A stretch of DNA of 7,414 bases from Saprospiraceae bacterium (GTDB lineage: Bacteria > Bacteroidota > Bacteroidia > Chitinophagales > Saprospiraceae): contig JABWAJ010000278.1 of NCBI GenBank assembly GCA_013361075.1, positions 1 through 7,414 of the forward strand, read 5' to 3'. Every line of letters begins with the position of its first letter. Position 1 is the stretch's first letter. The position numbers and the translations under genes are program-made. Below, in pieces: positions 1-6,385 of the stretch. The notes below the pieces were generated by a model that saw nothing but the letters and a program-made list of their open reading frames with translations, had not been told where the DNA came from and did no database searches.

Positions 1-237
1 GGGGCGCTGTATGGCGACTCCATGCGACAAGATTGCAGGTTCCAATGAAGTGCTGACAAACTCGTTTTCAGAACATGGTATATCGAATTTATTCACTGCT
101 TTTATGCACTGCCTACGCTCGGCGGTAGAGAGGTCGCACGAGGCCACCATGATGTCAAACGGTTCCTGAGCTTGTCGAAGGATCGTCGCCGCCTGTGCGA
201 CCTCTATGATGTTGCTGTTTCTTTGTAATGAATTGAT
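1..237. other. Unassigned left-edge region with open frames on both strands
   Basis: No gene can be assigned with confidence. On the minus strand one frame is open from 237 down to the window edge (preceding TAA at 240-238). Its first ATG is at 150-148, and it would give a peptide beginning MVASCDLSTAERRQ and running off the edge. On the plus strand a frame open from base 2 (ATG at 11-13) runs to a TGA at 167-169 and ends in SHEATMMSNGS. The two overlap almost completely, so at most one is coding. I recognise no domain in either. The plus frame stops inside the repeat at 129-205, and the minus frame passes through it, translating the repeat core as ILRQAQEPF. This could be the 3' end of a plus-strand gene, part of a minus-strand gene, or noncoding repeat DNA. 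Confidence 0.3.
129..205. repeat. Imperfect inverted repeat with REP-like core
   Basis: The outer arms are perfect complements of 11 bases: AGAGGTCGCAC at 129-139 and GTGCGACCTCT at 195-205. The pairing continues inward as AGGC (141-144) with GCCT (191-194) after a single bulged G at 140. Inside lies CCTGAGCTTGTCGAAGG (165-181), flanked by a smaller stem (TCCT 164-167 with AGGA 179-182). The core matches a sequence, TTCGACAAGCTCAG on the other strand, that I know as a dispersed extragenic repeat in many bacterial genomes; that is recollection, not a search. As RNA the unit would fold into a long hairpin. It lies about 140 bases past the stop of the minus-strand peptidase gene, a typical place for REP elements. 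No T-tract follows, so a simple intrinsic terminator is unlikely. Confidence 0.6.
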
Positions 238-244
238 TTATAGA

Positions 245-260
245 TTTTTGAATTCAAAAA
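245..260. repeat. AT-rich 16-bp perfect palindrome
   Basis: TTTTTGAATTCAAAAA reads identically on both strands. With a two-base bulge the symmetry extends to AGAT (242-245) and ATCT (262-265). It lies 83 bases past the peptidase stop codon, in the untranslated 3' region of that gene. The T- and A-runs on the arms would give a weak stem ending in U's in either direction, so a weak bidirectional terminator or a protein-binding site are both possible. A chance AT-rich palindrome cannot be excluded. No function is assigned. Confidence 0.35.
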
Positions 261-342
261 AATCTTAATCCGGATGTGGAAAAATTCCGAATGACTCACT
301 TTGCCGCCCCGAAACAAACGGAACCTAAAACCAAATACAAGG

Positions 343-2076
343 TCAATTTGCAAAAATCATTTGCCTGGTTCCTGCTAATTCCCCGTCAATTATCAGGCTG
401 TAAGCATAAACGCCGGTTACATTGTAGCCGTGCTCATAAAGCACTTCGTTCATACCGGTTTTTAAATCCAGTTTTTGGTACCACAATACTTTTCCTGCCA
501 AATCCGAAACCTGTATAACGGCTTCCCGGTAAGTGATTTCCCGGTTGACTAAAAAGGAAATAACCGTCGCTTCATCAAATGGATTCGGGCGATTTTGGAG
601 CAATTCCACAGCCGGTAAAATGACTGCTTCCGGCTCGTTGGTTGCCGAAACAACACCTGGCAATACTTCCTTTGAAAAAAGGCTTTCGATGCCGTTTGCA
701 TCCACGGATGCCACACTGACGTAAAAAATTCCGGAGGGTATGGAGAAAACCAGTTGTTTTTCAAAAGTCGTATAAATGGTGTCGAAATCATGGGTCGTAG
801 ACCGCACAAAGACCCGGTAATGATTGTAATCGAGCGGGTCTGTAATGTCTACTGTAGCAAATTCATTGTTTTTTACCGCCTGAAAATCCGGCGTCACTGG
901 TCCTATAGCTGCCATTGCCGCGCCAATTCCGTTAATGACCGTGTTCCTTGACAGGTAATTAAAATCAACAAAAAAAGAATCCAGAACGGAATCACCATCT
1001 GTATCCACCCCAAGAATGTCGTCGGAGGTGTGCTGCCGGTCGTGGTAACTCGGGCTGGAGACGTTTGCATTGCCGTGTTCGTTGGCAGAAGTAAACCGCA
1101 TGGCTGCAAAACCCTGTTCCCGGAACGGGATATGGTCGCCGCCCCTGCCGGTACGGTCTTCCGCAGACATAATCGTGATCATCATGGGTACAGCTACCAG
1201 ATCCAGTGCCTCTTCTATGTATTCGAGCTTGATGAAACGGGACAATTGTTTGTTTCTGGAATTGAAACTACCTGCTGAAAACAACCGTACCTGCGTGCTG
1301 TCAATATGATTGAAACCAGGACAGGAAGGCTGGGAAGAAGTGGCGCCGCAAATGATCCCGCCCACCACATCGTTGTTGAGAACTGCCCGGATGGGAATAC
1401 CTTTGGTACTGCAGTAAGTAGCAAAAGCCTCGGCACCAAGAAGGCCCTGTTCTTCACCGATGGTAATCAGAAAAACAATGGTGCGGTCGAAAGCCAGCCG
1501 GCTCATCACCCTTGCCAGTTCAAGTACAAGTGCCGTACCACTGCCATTGTCTTCCATACCCAGTGCGGGACAGTTGATGTCGCATTCACCTGCACACCGG
1601 CTGTCTATATGCGCCTCAATCAGCACCACCCCGTGCGCCGAGGTGTCAATGCCGGGCAGCACGGCGAAGATGTTGCGGTGCCTCGGAGAATTGCAAATAT
1701 TCTGATCGAACTGGAGATAGGAGGGCAGCAAACGGCCCTCATTTTGAACGCTGATTTCTGAAAATTTCCGGTGCACCCAACGCCGTGCTGCGCCGATACC
1801 GGTCACAGCCGAAAGGGTGTCAGCTCCGGTATTCCGGTTTTCAAACGGGATCATTTCCAGCAAATAAGCCTTCAGAGAATCCGGAGAAACGCCGTTAAGG
1901 ATTGCCGGAACGATGTCATCGGGGTGGTTCACAACCACCGAAGGCAGGTATGTTGCAGGGGAATAATTTCCCAGCAGGACTTGTTCCGCTGTCAGGTTGG
2001 TGGACAGGATGTTCGTTTGAGCGGCAACCCAAAAACCGGGCAGGGCAAAACAGAGGCAGGTAAGTATTTTTTTCAT
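343..2076 (-). CDS. Secreted M28-family zinc aminopeptidase with T9SS C-terminal sorting domain
   Basis: This 577-aa protein is probably a zinc-dependent exopeptidase that removes N-terminal residues from peptides outside the cell. Residues 1-20 are a signal peptide (MKK, hydrophobic core, cleavage near VAAQ). The M28 catalytic domain spans about 90-390. Likely metal ligands and catalytic residues are H156 (EAHIDS), D176 (MEDNGSG), E208/E209 (GEEQG; base and ligand), D236 (NNDVVGG) and a late His at H349 or H345 (YHDRQHTSDD); H315 in GGDHIPF is also conserved-looking. A fibronectin-III-like beta segment follows (about 395-475), then a type A T9SS sorting domain (about 490-577) beginning near NRPNPF. 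The Cys-rich stretch C161/C165/C169 between the first two ligands suggests disulfides in an exported protein. The ATG at 2076-2074 is supported by the signal peptide and an upstream -7 box. The peptidase assignment is secure; the substrate is unknown. Confidence 0.93.
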   Translation of the reverse strand: MKKILTCLCFALPGFWVAAQTNILSTNLTAEQVLLGNYSPATYLPSVVVNHPDDIVPAILNGVSPDSLKAYLLEMIPFENRNTGADTLSAVTGIGAARRWVHRKFSEISVQNEGRLLPSYLQFDQNICNSPRHRNIFAVLPGIDTSAHGVVLIEAHIDSRCAGECDINCPALGMEDNGSGTALVLELARVMSRLAFDRTIVFLITIGEEQGLLGAEAFATYCSTKGIPIRAVLNNDVVGGIICGATSSQPSCPGFNHIDSTQVRLFSAGSFNSRNKQLSRFIKLEYIEEALDLVAVPMMITIMSAEDRTGRGGDHIPFREQGFAAMRFTSANEHGNANVSSPSYHDRQHTSDDILGVDTDGDSVLDSFFVDFNYLSRNTVINGIGAAMAAIGPVTPDFQAVKNNEFATVDITDPLDYNHYRVFVRSTTHDFDTIYTTFEKQLVFSIPSGIFYVSVASVDANGIESLFSKEVLPGVVSATNEPEAVILPAVELLQNRPNPFDEATVISFLVNREITYREAVIQVSDLAGKVLWYQKLDLKTGMNEVLYEHGYNVTGVYAYSLIIDGELAGTRQMIFAN

Positions 2077-2099
2077 GGCAAGGTGATTTTGTTGTAGAA

Positions 2100-2107
2100 C
2101 AAACTTA
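2100..2107 (-). promoter_or_regulatory. Candidate Bacteroidota -7 promoter box for the M28 peptidase
   Basis: On the minus strand this reads TAAGTTTG, an exact match to the Bacteroidota primary sigma factor -7 consensus TAnnTTTG. It ends 23 bases before the peptidase ATG, giving a predicted leader of about 15-20 bases. No convincing TTG/TTTG -33 element lies at the usual distance, so only the -7 half is supported. It implies the peptidase can be transcribed independently of the kinase gene 188 bases upstream. Confidence 0.45.
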
Positions 2108-2264
2108 GTGTTTGTGAGGGAATTATCTGATGGAAACTTTTTCGTGAGCTAAGGTTAAGGCCAGGAAAAGGGCACTAAGGCCGTATCCAGACCGGTAATT
2201 GCCTGCAACAGCATTTTCGGTATTCCGGGATTTTCAGACTGCCTGCTTCCATTTGGCCCATTGG

Positions 2265-3635
2265 TTAAAACCCCATCAAAAACCTCGTCCCCCGGCCTGT
2301 TTCGCACTCAACCTGTAAATGGATGCCCTGAACATCTGCCAGTTTTTTAGCAATAGACAATCCCAGTCCGGTACCCGGAATTTTAGCATTGCGGGAAGCA
2401 TCGGTGCGGTAAAACCGGTCAAAAATATAGGGTAAGTATTCGGGGGCGATACCCGGGCCGTCGTCGGCGAAGGTCAGTGTTTTAGAAACGGCATTCCACG
2501 AAAGTTCGATTCGCCCTCCTGTCGAGCCATATTTCAAGGCATTGCTGAGCAGGTTTCCAACGATCAGTTCCAGCAATCCTCCATCGGTAATGAGGATGGT
2601 TCCGGCAGGGATATTCAGATCAACAGCAGTGCGTTTTTCTTCCAGAAGTGGTTGCCATTTTTCTATAAAATTAAACATAAATTGCTTTAAATCAACGGGT
2701 TCCTTGTTGGGTAGAATGCTCCCGGATTCTAAACGCGACAATTGAAGCAACTGTTCCAGTATGCGATTCATGCGGTCGGTTTCCATAAGCACCTGTTCCA
2801 TTTTTTGTTCGTACTGTTCCGGTTCTCTTTGTTTTCGGAGCAATACTTCGAGCGTACCGCGAATGCCCGCGAGTGGTGTTCGCAATTCATGGGAAATATC
2901 CGCTGTAATTTGTTTTTCGCGGTTCAGGCTGCTTTCGATGCGGTTCAGCAGTTCGTTGATGGTGGTTGCCAATTTGTAGATCTCATCGCGATGTGGGGGC
3001 AAAGGCAGTCGCGTTTTGATGCTGTGGTCATCAATTTTGTTGGCTGTTTCAATCAACTTGTGGATGGGGGCAATTCCCCTTTCAGCTGCAAAAGAAGATG
3101 CACCATAAAAAATGAGGGTCAGCAGAGGAAAGGTGATCAGCAATGTAAAACGCAGATTCTCCAAAACCAGAGCAGATTCTACCTGAGAGACGCCAATACT
3201 CAAATGCCCGATGACTTCTCCAAATTCATTCAGGATCGGAAACTGCCCCTGACGAATGTGTTCATTGTTGAATTGTGTGTCAAAAAAAAAATCCTTTTCC
3301 AGGGATGGGTTAAGTTCTAAGCGGGCGGTTTTCATATTTGCCGACTGAAAAACCAAGGCACCACTTTTATTGGTAATTTGAAGAAAGGTAGGATTTACCT
3401 CTATGCGGTCGTGCTCTTTTTCGTTTAATTCCGGGCTTTTGTGCATGAAAACCAAATCGTCTTCAATTTCAATATTTTTAAAAACATCCACTTTTTCCTT
3501 CCGGATGTCGTCATCTAAATGCTTGTATGCCGTAAAGTAAACGACCAGATAAACCGCAACAAATACTACCAGCGTACTGGAAGAAGCGGCTATGGTATTA
3601 AAATAGGCAATGCGGTTTTTGAATTTTAAAATCAT
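2265..3635 (-). CDS. Sensor histidine kinase, two-TM HAMP type (CusS/CpxA-like layout)
   Basis: This inner-membrane kinase of 456 aa autophosphorylates on histidine and should pass the phosphate to the regulator encoded just upstream. TM1 is at about 13-36, a periplasmic sensing region of roughly 125 residues spans 37-160, and TM2 is at about 161-183. A HAMP linker follows at about 184-238 (P190; DE at 217-218). The HisKA domain has the H-box DISHELRTPLAG with H249 as phosphoacceptor. The HATPase domain shows the N-box (NLLSNALKYG, N361/N365), the G1 box (DDGPGIAP, 391-398), the F-box (FDRFYR) and the G2 box (GTGLGLSIAKK from 421). All catalytic motifs are intact, so it should be active. The ATG overlaps the regulator's TGA (ATGA), typical of translational coupling. 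The periplasmic region has no domain I recognise, so the signal is unknown. The layout resembles metal- or envelope-stress sensors, but that is not evidence of ligand. Confidence 0.95.
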   Translation of the reverse strand: MILKFKNRIAYFNTIAASSSTLVVFVAVYLVVYFTAYKHLDDDIRKEKVDVFKNIEIEDDLVFMHKSPELNEKEHDRIEVNPTFLQITNKSGALVFQSANMKTARLELNPSLEKDFFFDTQFNNEHIRQGQFPILNEFGEVIGHLSIGVSQVESALVLENLRFTLLITFPLLTLIFYGASSFAAERGIAPIHKLIETANKIDDHSIKTRLPLPPHRDEIYKLATTINELLNRIESSLNREKQITADISHELRTPLAGIRGTLEVLLRKQREPEQYEQKMEQVLMETDRMNRILEQLLQLSRLESGSILPNKEPVDLKQFMFNFIEKWQPLLEEKRTAVDLNIPAGTILITDGGLLELIVGNLLSNALKYGSTGGRIELSWNAVSKTLTFADDGPGIAPEYLPYIFDRFYRTDASRNAKIPGTGLGLSIAKKLADVQGIHLQVECETGRGTRFLMGF

Positions 3636-4312
3636 GTCTCGTCGTTTATTCGGTAACCAATGCCGCGTATGGTAGTGATGAACGAAGATTCGGCGCCGGG
3701 GTCTTCTAATTTTTTGCGCAAAAAATTGATGTACACATCAATGACGGCGGTGCTGTGATCAAAATTAATGTCCCATACTTTCTCAATGATGCGGGTGCGT
3801 CTGCAAACCCGGCCCTTGTTGCGCAGGAGGTATTCCAGCAGGGAAAATTCTTTTTGGGTAAGCTCCACCGCCTCTCCGTTTTTGGTTACCCGGTGGGTAT
3901 CGAGGTTCATTTCGATATTTTTGTATCGGAAGATGGTTTGTTCACCCCTTTTGCTGCGCAGCAAAACCCTAATGCGGGCAAGCATTTCTTCAAAAGAAAA
4001 AGGCTTTCGGATAAAGTCATTGGCACCGGTTTCCAGGGCGAATACCGCATCATCTGCCGTATCTTTGGCAGTAAGAAAAATGATGGGCAAATGCTGGTTT
4101 TCCTTGCGGATGGCACGGCAAATTTCAATCCCGCTCAATCCCGGAAGCATCCAGTCGAGCAACAGCAGGTCGTACTCTTCAAGGATGTTGAGTGCAAGCT
4201 CGAGGCCTTTTTTGCCATTGTCAGCCACATCCACCGCAAAACCTTCCTCTTCAAGCCCCTCCTTGATGAAGTTTGCGATGGATGCTTCGTCTTCAATCAA
4301 TAAAATTCTCAT
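3632..4312 (-). CDS. OmpR/PhoB-family DNA-binding response regulator
   Basis: This 226-aa transcription factor is the cytoplasmic partner of the adjacent histidine kinase. The receiver domain (1-120) has the acidic pair E7/D8, the phosphoacceptor D53 (LLLLDWMLPG), T81 (IIFLTAKD) and K103 followed by P104. The C-terminal winged-helix domain (about 128-223) carries the family signature: LTQKEFSLLEYLLRNKG, then the recognition-helix region VIDVYINFLRKKLED, and the terminal wing TTIRGIGYRI. Its length matches the family norm of about 220-235 aa. It starts 3 bases after the stop of the upstream membrane protein gene and overlaps the kinase start by 4 bases, so the three are almost certainly co-transcribed. 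Target genes cannot be read from the sequence; the operon itself and the divergent promoter region at 4829-5090 are reasonable candidates. Confidence 0.96.
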   Translation of the reverse strand: MRILLIEDEASIANFIKEGLEEEGFAVDVADNGKKGLELALNILEEYDLLLLDWMLPGLSGIEICRAIRKENQHLPIIFLTAKDTADDAVFALETGANDFIRKPFSFEEMLARIRVLLRSKRGEQTIFRYKNIEMNLDTHRVTKNGEAVELTQKEFSLLEYLLRNKGRVCRRTRIIEKVWDINFDHSTAVIDVYINFLRKKLEDPGAESSFITTIRGIGYRINDET

Positions 4313-4315
4313 AAG

Positions 4316-4828
4316 TTAATCATCGTCTTCTTCTTCTCCTTCACCAGCTTGTCCTGCGCCGTTCTCCGTTCCTGCCTGGGCAGTTGCACCGCTGCGGATT
4401 TCTGTGTGCCGGATTTGTCCGCCCAGGTACCCGGTACGGGCCATCAACCCGAAAGTAACCAAACTTAAAGCAAAGGCTGAGGCTATGAATATTTTTTTGT
4501 TGTTTTTTTCCTTAAACCCCACAAATAAGGTAATTAAAGAGAACAACCCAAGGGCTTCCATTGCCCAAATGGCCAATTCAGCAGCTTCTTCGTGTTGTTC
4601 AATCAATGCTTCTGAAACACCGGCCAGCCCTTCTACGCTTTCCTCTGCGGGTTCGCCGGTAAGGTAAACCGGAATGGCTATCAACGCCATGATGAACCAG
4701 TTCCACAGGGCAGCTTTTTTGGTAGGGTCTGAATGTGTGAGGTATCCATACGCCATAATGCCCGTTCCGAGGATGGTGCCAATGATGGGGAAGTGATTCA
4801 GGATCAAATGCAAATGTGTACTGTCCAT
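4316..4828 (-). CDS. Small four-helix membrane protein, DUF2231-like, operon leader of a two-component system
   Basis: This 170-aa inner-membrane protein has unknown function. Four hydrophobic segments lie at about 8-30, 41-57, 85-105 and 111-130. Histidines sit near the membrane boundaries: H5 and H7, H12 in NHFPIIG, H79 in IEQHEEAAE, and H141 in GGQIRHTEIR. Acidic motifs GEPAEE (58-63) and EQHEE (77-81) occupy the central loop. The tail after 145 is Ala/Gly-rich and ends in a run of E and D, a disordered acidic C-terminus. The H-x4-HFPI pattern resembles DUF2231-type membrane proteins, and the His pattern would suit heme or metal binding; both points are inference. It is the first gene of the operon, only 3 bases before the response regulator, so it may be a sensing accessory or a feedback-controlled product of that system. 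A start at 4828 fits, with the first helix following directly. Confidence 0.8.
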   Translation of the reverse strand: MDSTHLHLILNHFPIIGTILGTGIMAYGYLTHSDPTKKAALWNWFIMALIAIPVYLTGEPAEESVEGLAGVSEALIEQHEEAAELAIWAMEALGLFSLITLFVGFKEKNNKKIFIASAFALSLVTFGLMARTGYLGGQIRHTEIRSGATAQAGTENGAGQAGEGEEEDDD

Positions 4829-5090
4829 TTTATCAGGTTTTATTGTTGAATAATTTCAGCAAAGATGGTGGGAGGTTCATTATAAGAAGCTTTGGGTTTT
4901 CTTAAAATTGGCTAAAAATCAACCTGTTTTACAGAAAGGCAATACCTTGCACGAGCCAGTTATTTAAAAAGCGCTTCGATGGGGGCGTAGGGGTACCATG
5001 CAACCAATCGCATCCTTTTTACCGTCTGATGTGACGTAGCTTATTGTGGCGAACACAGACTACCTTCATCTCTCAGTCACCCAACACTTA
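4829..5090. promoter_or_regulatory. Divergent intergenic region between the TCS operon and the DUF418 gene
   Basis: These 262 bases separate two divergently transcribed units, so promoters for both should lie here. I found no exact TAnnTTTG box on either strand. On the minus strand a TATAAT-like hexamer lies at 4880-4885 without a suitably spaced -35 partner. A weak hairpin is possible between TAAGAA (4883-4888) and TTCTTA (4899-4904). An 8-bp palindrome AAGCGCTT lies near 4969-4976. The right end (from 5046) may instead be coding if the GTG start of the DUF418 gene is used. Nothing else is supported. Confidence 0.4.
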
Positions 5091-6299
5091 ATGCTCATGC
5101 AATACAACTCCTTACCGGCAGCTCCCGACGACCGCCTGCAACTCGTAGACGCCCTGCGCGGTTTTTCCCTTGCAGGCATTGCCATCGTTCATTTTATGGA
5201 ACAGTACCTTGCCGGGTCCGCCCCGGAAAGTGTAGGCAATTTTACCCAGCAGAATATAGCAGACAGCGTCCTCGAAATCGTTACGCAGATATTGATCCGG
5301 GGCAAATTTTTCGCCTTGTTTTCCTTTTTATTCGGGCTTAGTTTTTCTTTGCAAATGGACCGCACCCAGGCACGAACCGGCCAGGATTTCAGCCTGCGCT
5401 TTGCGTGGCGCCTGACCGTTTTATTTGCAATCGGCCTGTTGCACCAGTGTTTTTATCGTGGCGACATCCTTACCGTTTTTGCCTTGCTGGGTTTTCCTTT
5501 GCTGTTGTTTTACCGGGTTTCGGACCGCTGGATAGGTGCTTTGGCGGTTTTGCTGCTGTTGGGGGTTCCAAGGTTGATCATCCAGTTAAGTGGCATTAGC
5601 GGGATGGATCTGGCTCCTGAAAGCATTCAGCATTATTGGGATACCGTTAAATTTGGGACGTTTTCAGAAATTGCCTGGTTGAATTCCTGGGATGGTTTCC
5701 GGGAAAAAATGGAATTCCAGTTTGGTTTCTTTTCGCGTGGCTACCAAAGTTTCGGATGGTTCCTGCTGGGGTTGCTCGCAGGCCGCTGGCGTTTGTTTGA
5801 AATGGCTGAATCCTACCGGTTACTTTGGCGAAAATTATGGCGCTACGGGCTTTTTACCTTTTTGGGGTTAATCGCGGTTGCAGCTCTGGTTTTTGGTGTT
5901 TTTGGCAAACAAATTCCGGAGAACTGGACCAATTTCATTGGCTCCGGTTTTTACGACTGGGCTAATATTGCCCTGACCTTTTTTTACATCGGAGCTTTTC
6001 CCCTGCTGTTTCTGAAACCTGTCTGGCAGCGCCGGTTGTTGGTATTTGCACCTTATGGGCGCATGGCTCTCAGCAATTATGTATTGCAGGCTCTGATCGG
6101 CACTTCGTTCTTTTTTAGTTTTGGTTTGGGGTTGATCGGTGAATATGGCAACAGTGTTACCCTGCCGCTTGGTCTGGCCGTTTGTGTATTGCAAATCTGG
6201 TGGAGTGCACGTTGGCTGCAACATTTTCAGTACGGGCCTCTGGAATGGCTTTGGCGTTCCCTTACCTGGTTTTCGTGGCAGCCTTTTCGGAAAAAGTGA
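5091..6299 (+). CDS. DUF418 / YeiB-family polytopic membrane protein
   Basis: This is an inner-membrane protein of 402 aa from the start chosen, with about eight to ten hydrophobic helices. The N-terminal motif RLQLVDALRGFSLAGI (15-30) is the family's RI..LD.LRG.A..GI signature. GKFFALFSFLFGLSF (71-85) and a segment with LLHQCFYRGDILTVFALLGF (116-135) match the central family motifs, including the H..GDIL core. The C-terminal DUF418 domain carries GRMALSNYVLQALI (323-336) and GPLEWLWRSLT (382-392). These proteins are thought to be transporters or acyltransferase-like membrane proteins, but no reaction is established. The frame is open upstream to a GTG at 5046, which would add 15 residues; ATG 5091 or 5097 is preferred because the family signature begins soon after and ATG is the usual start. 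There is no Shine-Dalgarno sequence. The family call is firm, the function is not. Confidence 0.9.
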   Translation: MLMQYNSLPAAPDDRLQLVDALRGFSLAGIAIVHFMEQYLAGSAPESVGNFTQQNIADSVLEIVTQILIRGKFFALFSFLFGLSFSLQMDRTQARTGQDFSLRFAWRLTVLFAIGLLHQCFYRGDILTVFALLGFPLLLFYRVSDRWIGALAVLLLLGVPRLIIQLSGISGMDLAPESIQHYWDTVKFGTFSEIAWLNSWDGFREKMEFQFGFFSRGYQSFGWFLLGLLAGRWRLFEMAESYRLLWRKLWRYGLFTFLGLIAVAALVFGVFGKQIPENWTNFIGSGFYDWANIALTFFYIGAFPLLFLKPVWQRRLLVFAPYGRMALSNYVLQALIGTSFFFSFGLGLIGEYGNSVTLPLGLAVCVLQIWWSARWLQHFQYGPLEWLWRSLTWFSWQPFRKK

Positions 6300-6356
6300 G
6301 TTGGTACCCCGCACGATTCTGCAGGAACTATGTGTGGGAAATAGTTTCCAAACATC

Positions 6357-6364
6357 TACTTTTG
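6357..6364 (+). promoter_or_regulatory. Candidate Bacteroidota -7 promoter box for the MORN lipoprotein gene
   Basis: TACTTTTG matches TAnnTTTG exactly and ends 21 bases before the ATG at 6386, nearly the same spacing as the box before the peptidase gene. No clear -33 TTG is visible at the expected distance. A small stem GGAAA/TTTCC (6337-6349) lies just upstream. The lipoprotein gene could therefore have its own promoter or be read through from the DUF418 gene 86 bases upstream. Confidence 0.38.
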
Positions 6365-6385
6365 CCCTTCTAAATAAAAGACGCC

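Noticed and set aside
1306..1761. 151-codon plus-strand open frame opposite the M28 peptidase
   Set aside because: It lies opposite the catalytic core, which carries all the metal ligands; no independent support.
2249..2264. Imperfect 16-base palindrome just after the kinase stop, considered as a terminator
   Set aside because: Two mismatched positions per arm and no T-tract follow; the stem is too weak to call.
2077..2264. Possible small gene between the kinase and peptidase genes (28-codon minus-strand frame starting near 2260)
   Set aside because: It is short, has no ribosome-binding signal or recognisable motif, and is Cys-rich by chance of frame.
2742..3320. 192-codon plus-strand open frame opposite the histidine kinase
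   Set aside because: Shadow of a kinase with intact H, N, G1 and G2 boxes.
3755..4319. Two plus-strand open frames of about 180 codons opposite the response regulator
   Set aside because: The regulator on the other strand has every family motif; these are reverse-frame shadows without recognisable domains.
4883..4904. Hairpin TAAGAA/TTCTTA upstream of the membrane protein gene, considered as a riboswitch or terminator
   Set aside because: A six-pair AT-rich stem with a 10-base loop is too weak, with no further conserved structure.
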